Positions 15,347 through 25,545 of a stretch of DNA of 64,000 nucleotides are shown here, in pieces. A program made the position numbers and the translations under genes. Source of the stretch: Clostridia bacterium (GTDB lineage Bacteria > Bacillota > Clostridia > Oscillospirales > Acutalibacteraceae); the NCBI GenBank assembly GCA_017416765.1, contig JAFQBE010000021.1, positions 39,743 through 103,742 on the forward strand, in the 5' to 3' direction. The notes beneath the pieces are model-generated. The model did no database searches and was not told the DNA's origin. It worked only from the letters and a program-made list of their open reading frames with translations. Position 1 is the first letter of the stretch. Every line of letters starts with the position of its first letter.

Positions 15347-16240
15347 ATGTCTTTTACATCAAAGGTTAAAGATGAAATATGCTCCGCAACCGATATGCCG
15401 GCCTGCTGCTATCATGCAATGACCTATGGGTTATTGCTGTGCGGCAGGTCTTTCAATTCCACCTCTATGATGCTTGTAACCGAGCATGAGGGGACGGCAG
15501 CGGCATATTCAAAGGCTGTGGGCAAAATTACGGGTGCTGCCCCCGCAATAAAGTGTTCGGATTCGGGCAAATACTCCGTATCCGTTGCAAAGAAGGCGGA
15601 CAGGCTTAAAGTGCTTGATTTTTACGGCGTTTCCGAAAAAATGGTTGGTGTGAGAATCAACCGCTCCAATTTTGCGGATGAGTGCTGTTATTCAGCTTTT
15701 ATCCGCGGTGCATTTCTTGCCTGTGCTACAATGGCAGACCCTGCAAAGAGCTATCAGCTTGATTTTATAGTTCCTTATCTTCATTTGAGTGACGATATGT
15801 TAAAGCTGATGCAGGAGCTTGAAATTACCGCTAAAATGGTCCGCCGAAAAGGCAGCTATGTCATTTATTTTAAAAGCAGTGAAGCAATTGAAGATATGCT
15901 TATGCTGCTCGGCGCGCAGAATGCGGCGCTTGAAATAATGCAGGTTAAAATCGAAAAGGATATGCGCAACAAAATCAACCGCAAGGTTAATTTTGAAACC
16001 GCCAATATTGACCGTTCGATTGACGCGGCACAGTCACAGCTTGCCGCAATACGCAAGCTGCGTTCAAGCGGAAAATTCGATTCCTTATCGCAGGATTTGC
16101 GCGAGCTTGCCCAGCTTCGCGAACAGTATCCCGAAAACAGCCTGAAGGAGCTTGGCAATATGCTCTCGGTCAGCTTGTCGCGTTCGGGTGTTTACCACAG
16201 GCTGAATAAAATTGTCAGTCTTGCCGAGGCTGAAGAATAA
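15347..16240 (+). CDS. whiA: DNA-binding protein WhiA
   Basis: The 297-residue WhiA protein has an N-terminal LAGLIDADG-like fold and a C-terminal helix-turn-helix (LREQYPENSLKELGNMLSV, then SRSGVYHRLNKIVSLA). The internal NIDRSIDAAQSQLAAIRKL block is typical. In Firmicutes WhiA influences cell division and chromosome behaviour. It usually follows rapZ (yvcJ) and yvcK; neither is present here, where whiA directly follows murB and precedes dnaE. Confidence 0.95.
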   Translation: MSFTSKVKDEICSATDMPACCYHAMTYGLLLCGRSFNSTSMMLVTEHEGTAAAYSKAVGKITGAAPAIKCSDSGKYSVSVAKKADRLKVLDFYGVSEKMVGVRINRSNFADECCYSAFIRGAFLACATMADPAKSYQLDFIVPYLHLSDDMLKLMQELEITAKMVRRKGSYVIYFKSSEAIEDMLMLLGAQNAALEIMQVKIEKDMRNKINRKVNFETANIDRSIDAAQSQLAAIRKLRSSGKFDSLSQDLRELAQLREQYPENSLKELGNMLSVSLSRSGVYHRLNKIVSLAEAEE

Positions 16241-16258
16241 TACGAAAGGGGCTTTGTC

Positions 16259-19200
16259 ATGTCCGGTTTTACGCATTTACATGTGCATAGTGAATACAGT
16301 CTGCTTGACGGTGCGTGCCGTATCAAGCCGCTTGTTGCTGCGGCAAAAGCTCTCGGACAGACAAGCCTTGCCGTTACCGACCACGGTGCGATGTTCGGTG
16401 CGGTTGATTTTTATAAGGAAGCTAAAAAGCAGGGCATAAAGCCCATACTCGGCTGTGAGGTTTATGTTGCGGCAAGAAGCCGCTTTGACAAGGTTCACGG
16501 CATAGATAATGCGCGCTATCACCTTGTTCTGCTTGCTGAAAACGATATCGGTTACCGCAACCTTATCAAAATCGTTTCCGATGCATGGACTCAGGGCTTT
16601 TATACCAAGCCCAGGGTTGATATGGAATTGCTTGAAAAATACCACGAGGGCATAATTGCGCTTTCAGCCTGCCTTGCGGGTGAAGTGCCGCAGGCATTGT
16701 TGAAAAACGATTACGATGAAGCGAAAAGAACGGCCTTGCGCTACCGCGATATTTTCGGCGAAAACAATTATTTTATTGAAATTCAGAACCACGGTATTAC
16801 AGAGGAATTGCAGGTTTTGCCGCAGCTTAAAAGGCTTGCAAAGGAAACGGGCATAGGGCTTGTGGCAACAAACGATACACACTATGTCAGAAAAGAAGAT
16901 TCAAAAATTCAGCAGATTCTTATCTGCATACAGACCAACCACATTTTAGGCGAAAATACGGGGCTTGAATTTGAAGCAGATGAATTTTACCTGAAAAGTG
17001 AAGATGAAATGCGTCAGCTTTTTGCCGATGCTCCCGAAGCTATAGAAAATGCGGCGGAAATTGCCGCAAGGTGCAATGTTGAAATTGAGTTCGGCAATAC
17101 TAAGCTGCCCAATTTTGACACACCCGGCAACGAAAATCACTTTGAATATTTTGCCCGTATGTGCCGCAGCGGTTTCCTTGAAAGGTACGGCGAAAACGCA
17201 CATGAGGAATACAGCGAGCGCCTTGAATACGAGCTTGAAGTTATAAACAAAATGGGCTATACGGATTATTACCTTATAGTTCATGATTTTGTGCGCTATG
17301 CAAAGGAAAACGGTATACCCGTCGGTCCGGGCAGAGGCTCGGGTGCGGGCAGTATAGCCGCGTATTGCATAGGCATTACGGGTATTGACCCGATGAAATA
17401 TAACCTCCTCTTTGAGCGTTTTCTCAACCCCGAAAGAGTAAGCATGCCGGACTTTGATATAGATTTCTGCTATGAACGCAGGCATGAGGTTATAGACTAT
17501 GTTATTTCAAAATACGGTGCAGACCATGTGTCGCAGATTGTTACCTTCGGTACGCTTGCAGCAAAGGCTGCCGTGCGAGATGTAGGCAGGGTAATGGGCT
17601 TGCCGTATGCTACGGTTGACGCTGTTGCAAAGCTTATACCGTTTGAGCTTAATATTACGCTTGAAAAGGCTCTTGCGCGTTCGTCTGAGCTTCGTAAAAG
17701 GTACGAAAACGATGAAACGGTCAGAGAGCTTATTGATAACTCTATGCAGATTGAAGGTATGCCCAGACATGCGTCAAAGCATGCCGCGGGTGTTGTTATC
17801 ACGCGTGACCCCGTAAAGGAATATGTGCCGCTTGCACTGAGTGACGATTTTGTTGTGACCCAGTTTACAATGGTTGCCCTTGAAGAACTTGGGCTTTTAA
17901 AAATGGACTTTTTGGGGCTTAAAACCCTCACCGTTATTTCCGATGCGGAAAAGGCAATAAAAGTTCGCGAACCTGATTTTAATATTGAAAATATTCCGCT
18001 TGACGATAAAGTGACATATGATATTTTTTCAAGCGGTCAGACCTACGGTGTGTTTCAGTTTGAATCCGCAGGTATGCGCAGTGTGCTTACGCGTATTAAG
18101 CCTAAAGTGCTTGAGGATTTGATTGCGGTTGTGTCGCTTTACCGCCCGGGACCTATGGATTCTATAGATACCTATATTGAAAACCGCAAGCACCCCGAAA
18201 ATACTAAATATAAATCGGACAAGCTCAAGCCCATACTTGATGTTACAAACGGCTGCCTTATATACCAGGAGCAGGTTATGCAGGTTTTCCGTGAGCTTGC
18301 GGGCTACTCATACGGCAGGGCTGATGTTGTTCGCAGAGCCATGTCCAAGAAAAAGCACGATGTTATGGAAATGGAGCGCAAAACCTTTATTGAAGGTGCG
18401 GTAAACAGGGGTGTTGCACCCGAAGCTGCAAATTCAATTTTTGAGGATATGTCCTCATTTGCGTCCTACGCTTTCAATAAATCGCACGCTGCAGCGTATT
18501 CGCTTGTAGCTTACCGCACAGCGTGGCTCAAGTGCCACTATCCGCGTGAATTTATGGCGGCGCTTCTTACAAGCGTGCTTGACCAGGCGGGCAAGGTAAG
18601 CGGTTATATCGGCGAATGTGAGCGGCTCGGCATACGCGTTATGCCGCCCGATGTCAATTCGAGCTACGGCGGCTTTGTAGCAGAAAACGGCAGAATACTT
18701 TTTGGCTTGCTTGCTATTAAAAATCTTGGCAGAGGGCTTATAAAAGCAATAGTTGAAGAGCGCGAAAAGAACGGCAGATTTACAAGCTTTTATTCCTTCT
18801 GCAAGCGTGTTTACGGCAAAAATTTCAACCGCCGTGCTGCAGAAAGCCTTATTTATTCCGGCGCTCTGGACAGCTTAGGGCTTAACCGCCGTCAGATGCT
18901 TTTGATGCTTCCTGCCATTCTTTCCGAGCTTGAAGCAGACAGAAATACAATTATGAGCGGTCAGCTCAGCCTTTTCGGTATGCTCGGCGAAGAAGATAAC
19001 CGAGGACCCGATGTGCCGCAGGCTGAAGAATTGCCTGCCGATGAAAAGCTGATGCGCGAAAAAGAAGTAATCGGTTTTTATGTCAGCGGTCACCCCATGG
19101 CAGGCTATGAGGCGCTTGCCCAGTCACTCGGCTGCGCAAAAATATTTGACCTGACCGAAGGCGAAGGCTATTCCGACAACGAAAAGCTGACTATTCTGGG

Positions 19201-19675
19201 CATGATAGCAAGTGTAAAGAAAAAAGTTACCAAAAGCAATGCGGAAATGGCTTTTGTAACTCTTGAAGATACAAGCGGAAGCATTGAGTCTCTGCTTTTC
19301 CCGAAAACGGTCTCTGAAAGCATGCCGCTGTTACAAACGGGTAATGTGGTATTGCTCAGCGGCAGGCTGAGCCTGCGGGAGGATAAAGAGCCGACAATAG
19401 TCTGCGAGCGTATTGAACCTTGCCCGCAGAATACACCCAAACAGCAGAAGAAGGTAAAGCACGGCTTGTTCCTGCGCATTGATACAAAAAACAGCGAAAA
19501 GGAAAAGCGTGCGCTTAACCTGTTGCAGATATTTGATGAGGGAAACACACCTGCGCGGTTTTACTATAATGATATTAAAGAGTATTCAAAGCAGGCTGTC
19601 GGTGTTGATGTCAATGAACCGTTGCTAAATGAACTGCGGCGCTTGCTTGGTGCGGAAAATGTCGTTTTACAGTGA
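16259..19675 (+). CDS. dnaE: DNA polymerase III alpha subunit DnaE
   Basis: The 1138-residue replicative polymerase opens with a PHP domain (THLHVHSEYSLLDGACRI; VTDHGAMFGAVDFY), followed by the family C palm with GPGRGSGAGSIAAYCIGI and the catalytic PDFDIDF near residue 395. Further on are the PGPMDSIDTYI and YAFNKSHAAAYSLVAY motifs, helix-hairpin-helix elements, and an OB-fold region around residues 980-1060. The ATG has AAAGGGG upstream. whiA ends 18 bases before it and pfkA follows with its own promoter. This is the DnaE type; PolC would be encoded elsewhere. Confidence 0.97.
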   Translation: MSGFTHLHVHSEYSLLDGACRIKPLVAAAKALGQTSLAVTDHGAMFGAVDFYKEAKKQGIKPILGCEVYVAARSRFDKVHGIDNARYHLVLLAENDIGYRNLIKIVSDAWTQGFYTKPRVDMELLEKYHEGIIALSACLAGEVPQALLKNDYDEAKRTALRYRDIFGENNYFIEIQNHGITEELQVLPQLKRLAKETGIGLVATNDTHYVRKEDSKIQQILICIQTNHILGENTGLEFEADEFYLKSEDEMRQLFADAPEAIENAAEIAARCNVEIEFGNTKLPNFDTPGNENHFEYFARMCRSGFLERYGENAHEEYSERLEYELEVINKMGYTDYYLIVHDFVRYAKENGIPVGPGRGSGAGSIAAYCIGITGIDPMKYNLLFERFLNPERVSMPDFDIDFCYERRHEVIDYVISKYGADHVSQIVTFGTLAAKAAVRDVGRVMGLPYATVDAVAKLIPFELNITLEKALARSSELRKRYENDETVRELIDNSMQIEGMPRHASKHAAGVVITRDPVKEYVPLALSDDFVVTQFTMVALEELGLLKMDFLGLKTLTVISDAEKAIKVREPDFNIENIPLDDKVTYDIFSSGQTYGVFQFESAGMRSVLTRIKPKVLEDLIAVVSLYRPGPMDSIDTYIENRKHPENTKYKSDKLKPILDVTNGCLIYQEQVMQVFRELAGYSYGRADVVRRAMSKKKHDVMEMERKTFIEGAVNRGVAPEAANSIFEDMSSFASYAFNKSHAAAYSLVAYRTAWLKCHYPREFMAALLTSVLDQAGKVSGYIGECERLGIRVMPPDVNSSYGGFVAENGRILFGLLAIKNLGRGLIKAIVEEREKNGRFTSFYSFCKRVYGKNFNRRAAESLIYSGALDSLGLNRRQMLLMLPAILSELEADRNTIMSGQLSLFGMLGEEDNRGPDVPQAEELPADEKLMREKEVIGFYVSGHPMAGYEALAQSLGCAKIFDLTEGEGYSDNEKLTILGMIASVKKKVTKSNAEMAFVTLEDTSGSIESLLFPKTVSESMPLLQTGNVVLLSGRLSLREDKEPTIVCERIEPCPQNTPKQQKKVKHGLFLRIDTKNSEKEKRALNLLQIFDEGNTPARFYYNDIKEYSKQAVGVDVNEPLLNELRRLLGAENVVLQ

Positions 19676-19692
19676 AACTTTGGGTTAAAATC

Positions 19693-19720
19693 TTGACATA
19701 TTTTTTTATTTGTGTATTAT
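19693..19720 (+). promoter_or_regulatory. Promoter of pfkA
   Basis: TTGACA (19693-19698) and TATTAT (19715-19720) with a 16-base spacer. A TATATT at 19718-19723 is an alternative -10 with a 19-base spacer. Confidence 0.65.
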
Positions 19721-19754
19721 ATTATCAGCATTTATTTATAGGAGAGATATGGTT

Positions 19755-20732
19755 ATGAATAAAATCGGTGTTTTAACAAGCGGCGGTGACGCCCCCGGTA
19801 TGAATGCGGCTGTACGCGCAGTAGTCCGCACAGCATGCTACAACAATATGGAAGTAGTCGGTATCCGTTACGGCTACAAGGGTCTTCTTGAGGAAGATTT
19901 TATTGAACTTAATATGCGTAACGTCTGCGATATCATTCATCGCGGCGGCACAAAAATCTATACAGCACGCTGCCCTGAATTCAAGGGCGAGGAAGCAGTG
20001 CGCAAGGCAGTTGAAATTGCAAAGAAGAACGGCATCGAAGGTCTTGTAGTTATCGGTGGCGACGGTTCATTCCGCGGCGCACGCGACCTTTCAAACTTCG
20101 GTCTTCCCTGCGTAGCTATTCCCGGCACTATTGATAACGATATCGTCTGCACAGACTATACAATCGGTTTTGACACCTGCCTTGATACAATTCAGCAGCT
20201 TGTTGACCGTCTTCGCGACACAATCGAAAGCCACAGCCGCTGCTCTGTTGTTGAGGTTATGGGCGCACGCGCAGGTTACCTTACACTCAACGCAGGTATT
20301 GCAGTAGGTGCTACAGCTATTGTTATCCCCGAAATTCCTTACGATATCGAAAAGGATGTTATCAGCAAGATTAACCGTACAAAAGCAACAGGCAAGCACC
20401 ACTTCATCGTTATGGTTGCAGAAGGTGTCCGTTTCCGCGACGGTATAACTGTTGAAGATATGGCAAAGGAAATCGAAGCAAAAACAGGTATTGAAACACG
20501 CGCAACCGTTCTCGGTCACATTCAGCGCGGCGGTTCACCTTCAGTGCGTGACCGCGTTACAGCAAGCCAGATGGGTAACAAGGCAGTTCACCTTCTTCAC
20601 GAAGGCAAGAGCAACCGCGTTGTTGTTATGGAAGGCGAAAAGATTAAGGACCGCGATATAAACGAAGCGCTCAATATGAAGAAGACCATTGATATGGACC
20701 TTTACAACTGCGCTATGGAGATTTCCCTTTAA
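19755..20732 (+). CDS. pfkA: ATP-dependent 6-phosphofructokinase
   Basis: This enzyme makes fructose-1,6-bisphosphate, the committing step of glycolysis. From ATG 19755 the product has 325 residues. It shows LTSGGDAPGMNAAVRAV (ATP site), VVIGGDGSFRGA, the catalytic PGTIDNDI...YTIGFDT, and MGARAGYLTL. GGAGAG at 19741-19746 fits ATG 19755 (8-base spacing) better than the in-frame ATG at 19749. In many Firmicutes pfkA is followed by pyk; here it is followed by a terminator and a convergent transporter gene. Confidence 0.96.
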   Translation: MNKIGVLTSGGDAPGMNAAVRAVVRTACYNNMEVVGIRYGYKGLLEEDFIELNMRNVCDIIHRGGTKIYTARCPEFKGEEAVRKAVEIAKKNGIEGLVVIGGDGSFRGARDLSNFGLPCVAIPGTIDNDIVCTDYTIGFDTCLDTIQQLVDRLRDTIESHSRCSVVEVMGARAGYLTLNAGIAVGATAIVIPEIPYDIEKDVISKINRTKATGKHHFIVMVAEGVRFRDGITVEDMAKEIEAKTGIETRATVLGHIQRGGSPSVRDRVTASQMGNKAVHLLHEGKSNRVVVMEGEKIKDRDINEALNMKKTIDMDLYNCAMEISL

Positions 20733-20753
20733 TCTGATACATTAATAAAAATA

Positions 20754-20799
20754 AACAAGTTGAGAATTCATCTTTGCGTGAAACTCAACTTGTTTTTTG
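20754..20799. terminator. Bidirectional terminator, pfkA / MFS gene
   Basis: An 11-bp stem (20754-20764 with 20784-20794) is followed by TTTTGTTTTTC on the plus strand. Confidence 0.8.
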
Positions 20800-20810
20800 T
20801 TTTTCTTTAT

Positions 20811-22040
20811 TCAGGCTTTTTTCTTTCTTGTGACAATTGCAGAAACCGCGCATACACCGAAGGCAGCAACGGTAAATAAAAGTATGCATATAAACACATC
20901 GTTCCAGCCCTTGGTGTCAGCAATTTTACCGAGCAGCGAAGTGGCAAGCGTGCTGCCTACATAACAAAATGTGTTTAGCAGCCCTGCGGAAAGACCCGAA
21001 TCAATTTTATCCCTTGAATATAAAGGCACAACGCTTGTTATAACATTGTTTACAGCAGCCATAAGGCAGGCAATGCCGCCGAAAAGTGCAAGTGTCAGCA
21101 CAACGGATTTGATGTTAATGGTTAATATAATCAGCCCTGCAAGCAGCATTGCGGCAAAGTAGAAAATACCGTTTAGTATGTTTTCATTTTTCTGCTTTTT
21201 GTGCAGTGCTTTTACAAGCGATGCGCCGAAAATTGAAAGCACGGGCAGAAGCAGGGTGACAATAATCGAAAGGGAAGCAGGTACACCGAATTCTTCTTTT
21301 AAAATGGAGGGTACCCAGGTTGTTATACCGTCTTTTATAAATCCGTTTGCAACCGCCGAAACAAGGATAACGCAGATTCCGAATACAAAAACGGGAGTAA
21401 GTGAAAGCTTGCCTGTTGTATGTTTTTGTGTCTGTACAGTTGCAGCTTTGTTCTTTTGTATACTGCTCATTCCTGCAAACCATACTACGGCAACTATGCC
21501 CACAACGGCGGAAGCTACATAGAAAATAGTGGTCCATTTCATGCTCAGCGCCGAGAAAAGTGCGGCAAGACCGTAGGCGGTAAAGGTACCCGACGCTACT
21601 GTGGTGCTCATTACCATAACGGCTTTTGAAAGCTTGCTGTCCGCAAGGTTGTCCGAGAGCGTCTTTATAAGCGATGACCACAGCACGGACTGAAAAACGC
21701 CGTTGAAAAACCAGAGATATTTCATTGCTTCAATGCCGCTGCAAAAGGTCATTGAAAAGTTTATTATACACGAAGCTGCAAGGGCTATTGCAACGGAAAA
21801 TTTAGTGTTGTATTTTTTTGAAAGCAGACCGTTTACAAGCTGCCCCGCACCGTAGGCAAAGAAGAAAAAGGAGCTTACCGTGCCTGCCGCTTCTTTGGTT
21901 GTGCCAAGCTGTGAAAGTATTTCCACCATGGAAGCATTATAGTTAAGCCTTGCAACATAAGCCGCTGTATATGCTGCCCAACACAGAAAAATAAGAAAAT
22001 TTGATTTTTTGTTGCTTAATGAATTTACCATTTCAACCAT
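20811..22040 (-). CDS. MFS transporter, organophosphate:phosphate antiporter-like
   Basis: The 409-residue protein has about 12 membrane helices. The N-terminal LIFLCWAAYTAAYVARLNYN, then FFFFAYGAGQLVNGLLSKK and FFNGVFQSVLWSSLIKTLSD resemble the GlpT/UhpT (OPA) branch of the major facilitator superfamily; the loop GFIKDGITTWVPSILKEEFG also fits. OPA proteins exchange sugar phosphates or glycerol-3-phosphate for phosphate, but the substrate here is not readable. It is a single-gene unit convergent with pfkA. The start could be the ATG at 22040 or the next in-frame ATG at 22031; both have weak ribosome sites. Confidence 0.8.
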   Translation of the reverse strand: MVEMVNSLSNKKSNFLIFLCWAAYTAAYVARLNYNASMVEILSQLGTTKEAAGTVSSFFFFAYGAGQLVNGLLSKKYNTKFSVAIALAASCIINFSMTFCSGIEAMKYLWFFNGVFQSVLWSSLIKTLSDNLADSKLSKAVMVMSTTVASGTFTAYGLAALFSALSMKWTTIFYVASAVVGIVAVVWFAGMSSIQKNKAATVQTQKHTTGKLSLTPVFVFGICVILVSAVANGFIKDGITTWVPSILKEEFGVPASLSIIVTLLLPVLSIFGASLVKALHKKQKNENILNGIFYFAAMLLAGLIILTINIKSVVLTLALFGGIACLMAAVNNVITSVVPLYSRDKIDSGLSAGLLNTFCYVGSTLATSLLGKIADTKGWNDVFICILLFTVAAFGVCAVSAIVTRKKKA

Positions 22041-22193
22041 TTCTTTCTTGTATGCTAAAGCAGATTATAGCACTTAATAAAATTCAATTCAACCGCAAAT
22101 TCAGCTTCATTTTACAATTATTTTAGTTTTTTCTTATTGCCTTTTATTTTTATATATTGTAAAATACTATCATATTTAAAATGGTGGTATGTT

Positions 22194-24566
22194 ATGTTAA
22201 GCGATAGATTTATACAGTTAAGAAAAGAAGCGATAGAAAAAAGCTTCGGCAGAATGAACGATATGCAGCGTAAGGCAATTTTCCGTACGCAGGGTCCCTT
22301 GCTTGTGCTTGCCGGTGCAGGCAGCGGAAAAACTACCGTGCTTGTAAACCGTATTGCAAATATCATGAAATTCGGCTGTGCATATTATTCCGATTTTTGC
22401 TGCCGACCTGTTGAGCAAAGCGATATTGATTCAATAAACGCATACCTTGACGGTGATGATTTTGCCTATACATATATTGAAGATTTAATGCAGGTTGATG
22501 CGCCCCGCCCGTGGGAAATACTTGCAATTACCTTTACCAATAAGGCTGCAAGTGAGCTGAAGGAAAGGCTTGAAAAAATGCTTGGACCTGACGGTAACGA
22601 AATCTGGGCAAGTACCTTCCATGCCGCATGTGCGCGTATTCTGCGCCGATATGGTGACAGAATCGGTTTTTCCAACCATTTTACTATTTACGATACCGAT
22701 GATTCACGCAGGGCGATGAAGGAATGTCAGCGTGCGCTGAATATTGAAGACAGAGTTATTAACCATAAGGCAGCCCTTGCCGAAATAAGTAAAGCCAAGG
22801 ACAGCCTTATCACACCCGAAGAATTCAAAAAAAGCGCAGGCAACGATTTCAGGCTGAAAAAAATTGCCGAGCTTTACGAAATGTATCAGGCGAATTTACA
22901 GCGTGCCGACGCAATGGATTTTGACGATATAATTACAAATACGGTATACTTGCTCGAAAAGGATGCCGAGGTACGCGAACACTATCAGAACAGATTCAAA
23001 TACATAATGGTTGATGAGTATCAGGACACCAACCACGCACAGTACAGGCTTGTTGAGCTGCTTGCCGCAAAGCACCGCAACCTTTGTGTTGTAGGCGATG
23101 ATGACCAGAGTATTTATAAATTCCGCGGTGCTACAATTGAAAATATTCTCACCTTTGAGCAGTATTTCAATGCTGAGGTTATCCGCCTTGAGCAGAATTA
23201 CCGTTCAACCCAGACTATACTTGATGCGGCAAATGCCGTTATAGCAAATAACGAACAGCGTAAGGGTAAAAACCTCTGGACAGATAATGGCGAGGGCGGT
23301 AAAATTATTCTCAACACTTCTTATGATGAACAGTCCGAAGCGCGCTATATAGCCGATACCGTTCTTGACGGTGTTGCCGCAGGACAGAAATACAGCGATT
23401 TTGCTGTGCTGTACAGAGCAAATGCCCAGTCAAACGCAGTTGAAAATGCCTTTGTGCGAATGGGTATTCCTTATTCGATTTTCGGCGGTCACAAGTTCTA
23501 TGAGCGTAAGGAAATACGCGATGCCATTGCTTATTTAACCGTTATCAACAACACTGCCGACGATATAAGGCTGCGCCGTATTATCAACGAACCTAAAAGG
23601 GGAATAGGTGATACTTCGGTTTCTCATGCGGCAGACATAGCAAACTCACTTGGCATCAGCCTTTTTGAGGTTATAGCCAATGCGGACGATTATCCGCAGC
23701 TCAGCCGTGCGGCAGGCAAAATGAAAGCCTTTGCCGCAATGATAAACGACTGCGTTGAAAAATCGCACGAGCTTTCAATAAAAGAAGCTTTTGATTATCT
23801 GATGAAGGAAAGCGGATATGTCGAAGGCCTGGCACTTGATGCCGAAACCTATACGGACAGGCTTGCCAACATAACCGAACTTTCCAACAACTTACAGCGC
23901 TATACGGAGGAAAACGATGAGCCTTCGCTCACAGGTTTCCTTGAAGAAGTTGCTTTGATGACTGACCTTGATGCAATGAATTCCGAAGCCGATAAGGCTG
24001 TTATGATGACACTGCATTCAGCAAAGGGTCTGGAATTCAACAATGTTTTCATTGTCGGTATGGAAGAGGGCGTGTTCCCCGGTATGCAGGCGGTTTACAA
24101 CCCCGCAGAAATTGAAGAAGAGCGCAGGCTTGCATATGTCGGCATTACAAGAGCAAAAAAACAGCTTTACCTTACAAAGGCAAAAACAAGAATGCTATAT
24201 GGCTCAACAACCCACAACCGCGTTTCACGCTTTGCTGCGGAAATTCCCATGGCTCTGATTAAGGAAACAGGTGTATCGCAGCAGGCTTCGCCCTTTATGT
24301 CTATGGGCGGCGGCATGGGTATGGGCAGACCGTCATCAATCGGCAAACCGCCCGTCAAAAAGCCGCTTGCTTCCTCAGTACCAAAAGCACCTGCTGCACC
24401 TGTTGAAAATTTCAATGTCGGCGACAGTGTTTCCCATGCAACCTTCGGTACGGGTCTTGTGCTTTCCGCCAAGCCCATGGGTAACGATGTGCTGCTTGAA
24501 ATTGCTTTTGATAAGGCAGGCACTAAAAAGCTTATGGCAAAATTTGCAAAGCTTAAAAAGAATTAA
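22194..24566 (+). CDS. pcrA: ATP-dependent DNA helicase PcrA (UvrD family)
   Basis: The 790-residue 3'-5' helicase acts in repair and in removing proteins from DNA. Motif I is LAGAGSGKTT (about 39-48), motif II VDEYQDTN, motif III VGDDDQSIYKFRGA, motif IV RLEQNYRST, and the late motifs TLHSAKGLEF and RRLAYVGITRAKK. About 40 residues are inserted between motif I and motif Ia. A Met/Gly-rich linker (MSMGGGMGMGRPSS) leads to a Tudor-like C-terminal domain (VGDSVSHATFGTGLVLSAK). ATG 22194 has GGTGG upstream. The DHDPS-family gene starts 27 bases after its stop. Confidence 0.96.
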   Translation: MLSDRFIQLRKEAIEKSFGRMNDMQRKAIFRTQGPLLVLAGAGSGKTTVLVNRIANIMKFGCAYYSDFCCRPVEQSDIDSINAYLDGDDFAYTYIEDLMQVDAPRPWEILAITFTNKAASELKERLEKMLGPDGNEIWASTFHAACARILRRYGDRIGFSNHFTIYDTDDSRRAMKECQRALNIEDRVINHKAALAEISKAKDSLITPEEFKKSAGNDFRLKKIAELYEMYQANLQRADAMDFDDIITNTVYLLEKDAEVREHYQNRFKYIMVDEYQDTNHAQYRLVELLAAKHRNLCVVGDDDQSIYKFRGATIENILTFEQYFNAEVIRLEQNYRSTQTILDAANAVIANNEQRKGKNLWTDNGEGGKIILNTSYDEQSEARYIADTVLDGVAAGQKYSDFAVLYRANAQSNAVENAFVRMGIPYSIFGGHKFYERKEIRDAIAYLTVINNTADDIRLRRIINEPKRGIGDTSVSHAADIANSLGISLFEVIANADDYPQLSRAAGKMKAFAAMINDCVEKSHELSIKEAFDYLMKESGYVEGLALDAETYTDRLANITELSNNLQRYTEENDEPSLTGFLEEVALMTDLDAMNSEADKAVMMTLHSAKGLEFNNVFIVGMEEGVFPGMQAVYNPAEIEEERRLAYVGITRAKKQLYLTKAKTRMLYGSTTHNRVSRFAAEIPMALIKETGVSQQASPFMSMGGGMGMGRPSSIGKPPVKKPLASSVPKAPAAPVENFNVGDSVSHATFGTGLVLSAKPMGNDVLLEIAFDKAGTKKLMAKFAKLKKN

Positions 24567-24593
24567 AAAATATTTAAAAGAGGAGATATAACA

Positions 24594-25517
24594 ATGATTA
24601 AATCTATTCCTAACGGCGTTTTCCCGACCATGATTACACCCTACACGGCAGACAATAAGATTGATTACAACGCAGTTGAACAGCTTATTGATTGGTATTG
24701 CAAAAAGGGTGTGGATGGCATTTTTGCAATCTGTCAGTCAAGCGAAATTTTCTTCCTTTCCTTTGAAGAAAGGCTTGAACTGCTCAAATTTATCGTTGAA
24801 CGCGCACCTAAGAACGTTTCAATAGTAGCTTCCGGTCACACAGCAGACGATATAGGTACACAGCTTGAACAGGCAAAGGCTTTTGTTGATGTCGGTATTG
24901 ACGGCTATGTTTTTATTTCAAACCGCCTTGCAAAGAAGGATGAGGATGACAGCATATTCCTTCGTAATGTTGATGTTTTCATGAACGAAATTACCGATGT
25001 TGCTTTCGGTATTTATGAATGCCCCTATCCCTATAAGCGTCTGATGACTCCCGAAACCCTCGGCGAGCTTGCACGCACAGGCAGATTCACTTTCCTAAAG
25101 GATACCTGCTGCAATCCTGCACAGATTCAGGCAAAGCTTGATGCAGTAAAGGGCACAGGTCTTAAAATTTACAACGCAAACTCTGCAACTCTGCTTGAAA
25201 CACTCCGTATGGGCTGCGCAGGCTTCTCCGGCGTTATGGCAAACTTCCACCCCGAACTTTATGCATGGCTTTGCAAAAACTTTGAAAAAGAACCCGAAAA
25301 GGCTGAAATGGTTCAGGATGTTGTCGGCTTCTTCTCTGTTGCCGAATGTCAGGTTTACCCCATCAATGCCAAGTATTACCTCGGTCTTGAAGGTATTGAT
25401 ATGGGCTATACATCCCGTTCACGCAGTATGGACGATTTCTTTGTCGGCCGTAAATATGAAATTGAGCAGATGCACAGAGTTACCCAGAGAGTAAAGGAGC
25501 AGCTCGGTATCAAATAA
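24594..25517 (+). CDS. Dihydrodipicolinate synthase / N-acetylneuraminate lyase family aldolase
   Basis: The 307-residue (beta/alpha)8 barrel has the family layout: GVFPTMITPYTADNKIDYNAVEQ at the start, the Schiff-base lysine in FTFLKDTCC near residue 165, and the Tyr of YECPYPYKRL. The usual substrate-binding loop G-T/S-T-G-E is replaced by CQSSEIFFLS, so this is probably not DapA and acts on another 2-keto acid. Such genes often serve sialic acid or sugar-acid breakdown. Neighbours are pcrA and a secreted lipase-like gene 28 bases downstream, with no terminator between them. Confidence 0.85.
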   Translation: MIKSIPNGVFPTMITPYTADNKIDYNAVEQLIDWYCKKGVDGIFAICQSSEIFFLSFEERLELLKFIVERAPKNVSIVASGHTADDIGTQLEQAKAFVDVGIDGYVFISNRLAKKDEDDSIFLRNVDVFMNEITDVAFGIYECPYPYKRLMTPETLGELARTGRFTFLKDTCCNPAQIQAKLDAVKGTGLKIYNANSATLLETLRMGCAGFSGVMANFHPELYAWLCKNFEKEPEKAEMVQDVVGFFSVAECQVYPINAKYYLGLEGIDMGYTSRSRSMDDFFVGRKYEIEQMHRVTQRVKEQLGIK

Positions 25518-25545
25518 TCACAAAATATAGAAGGGGTTATACGGT

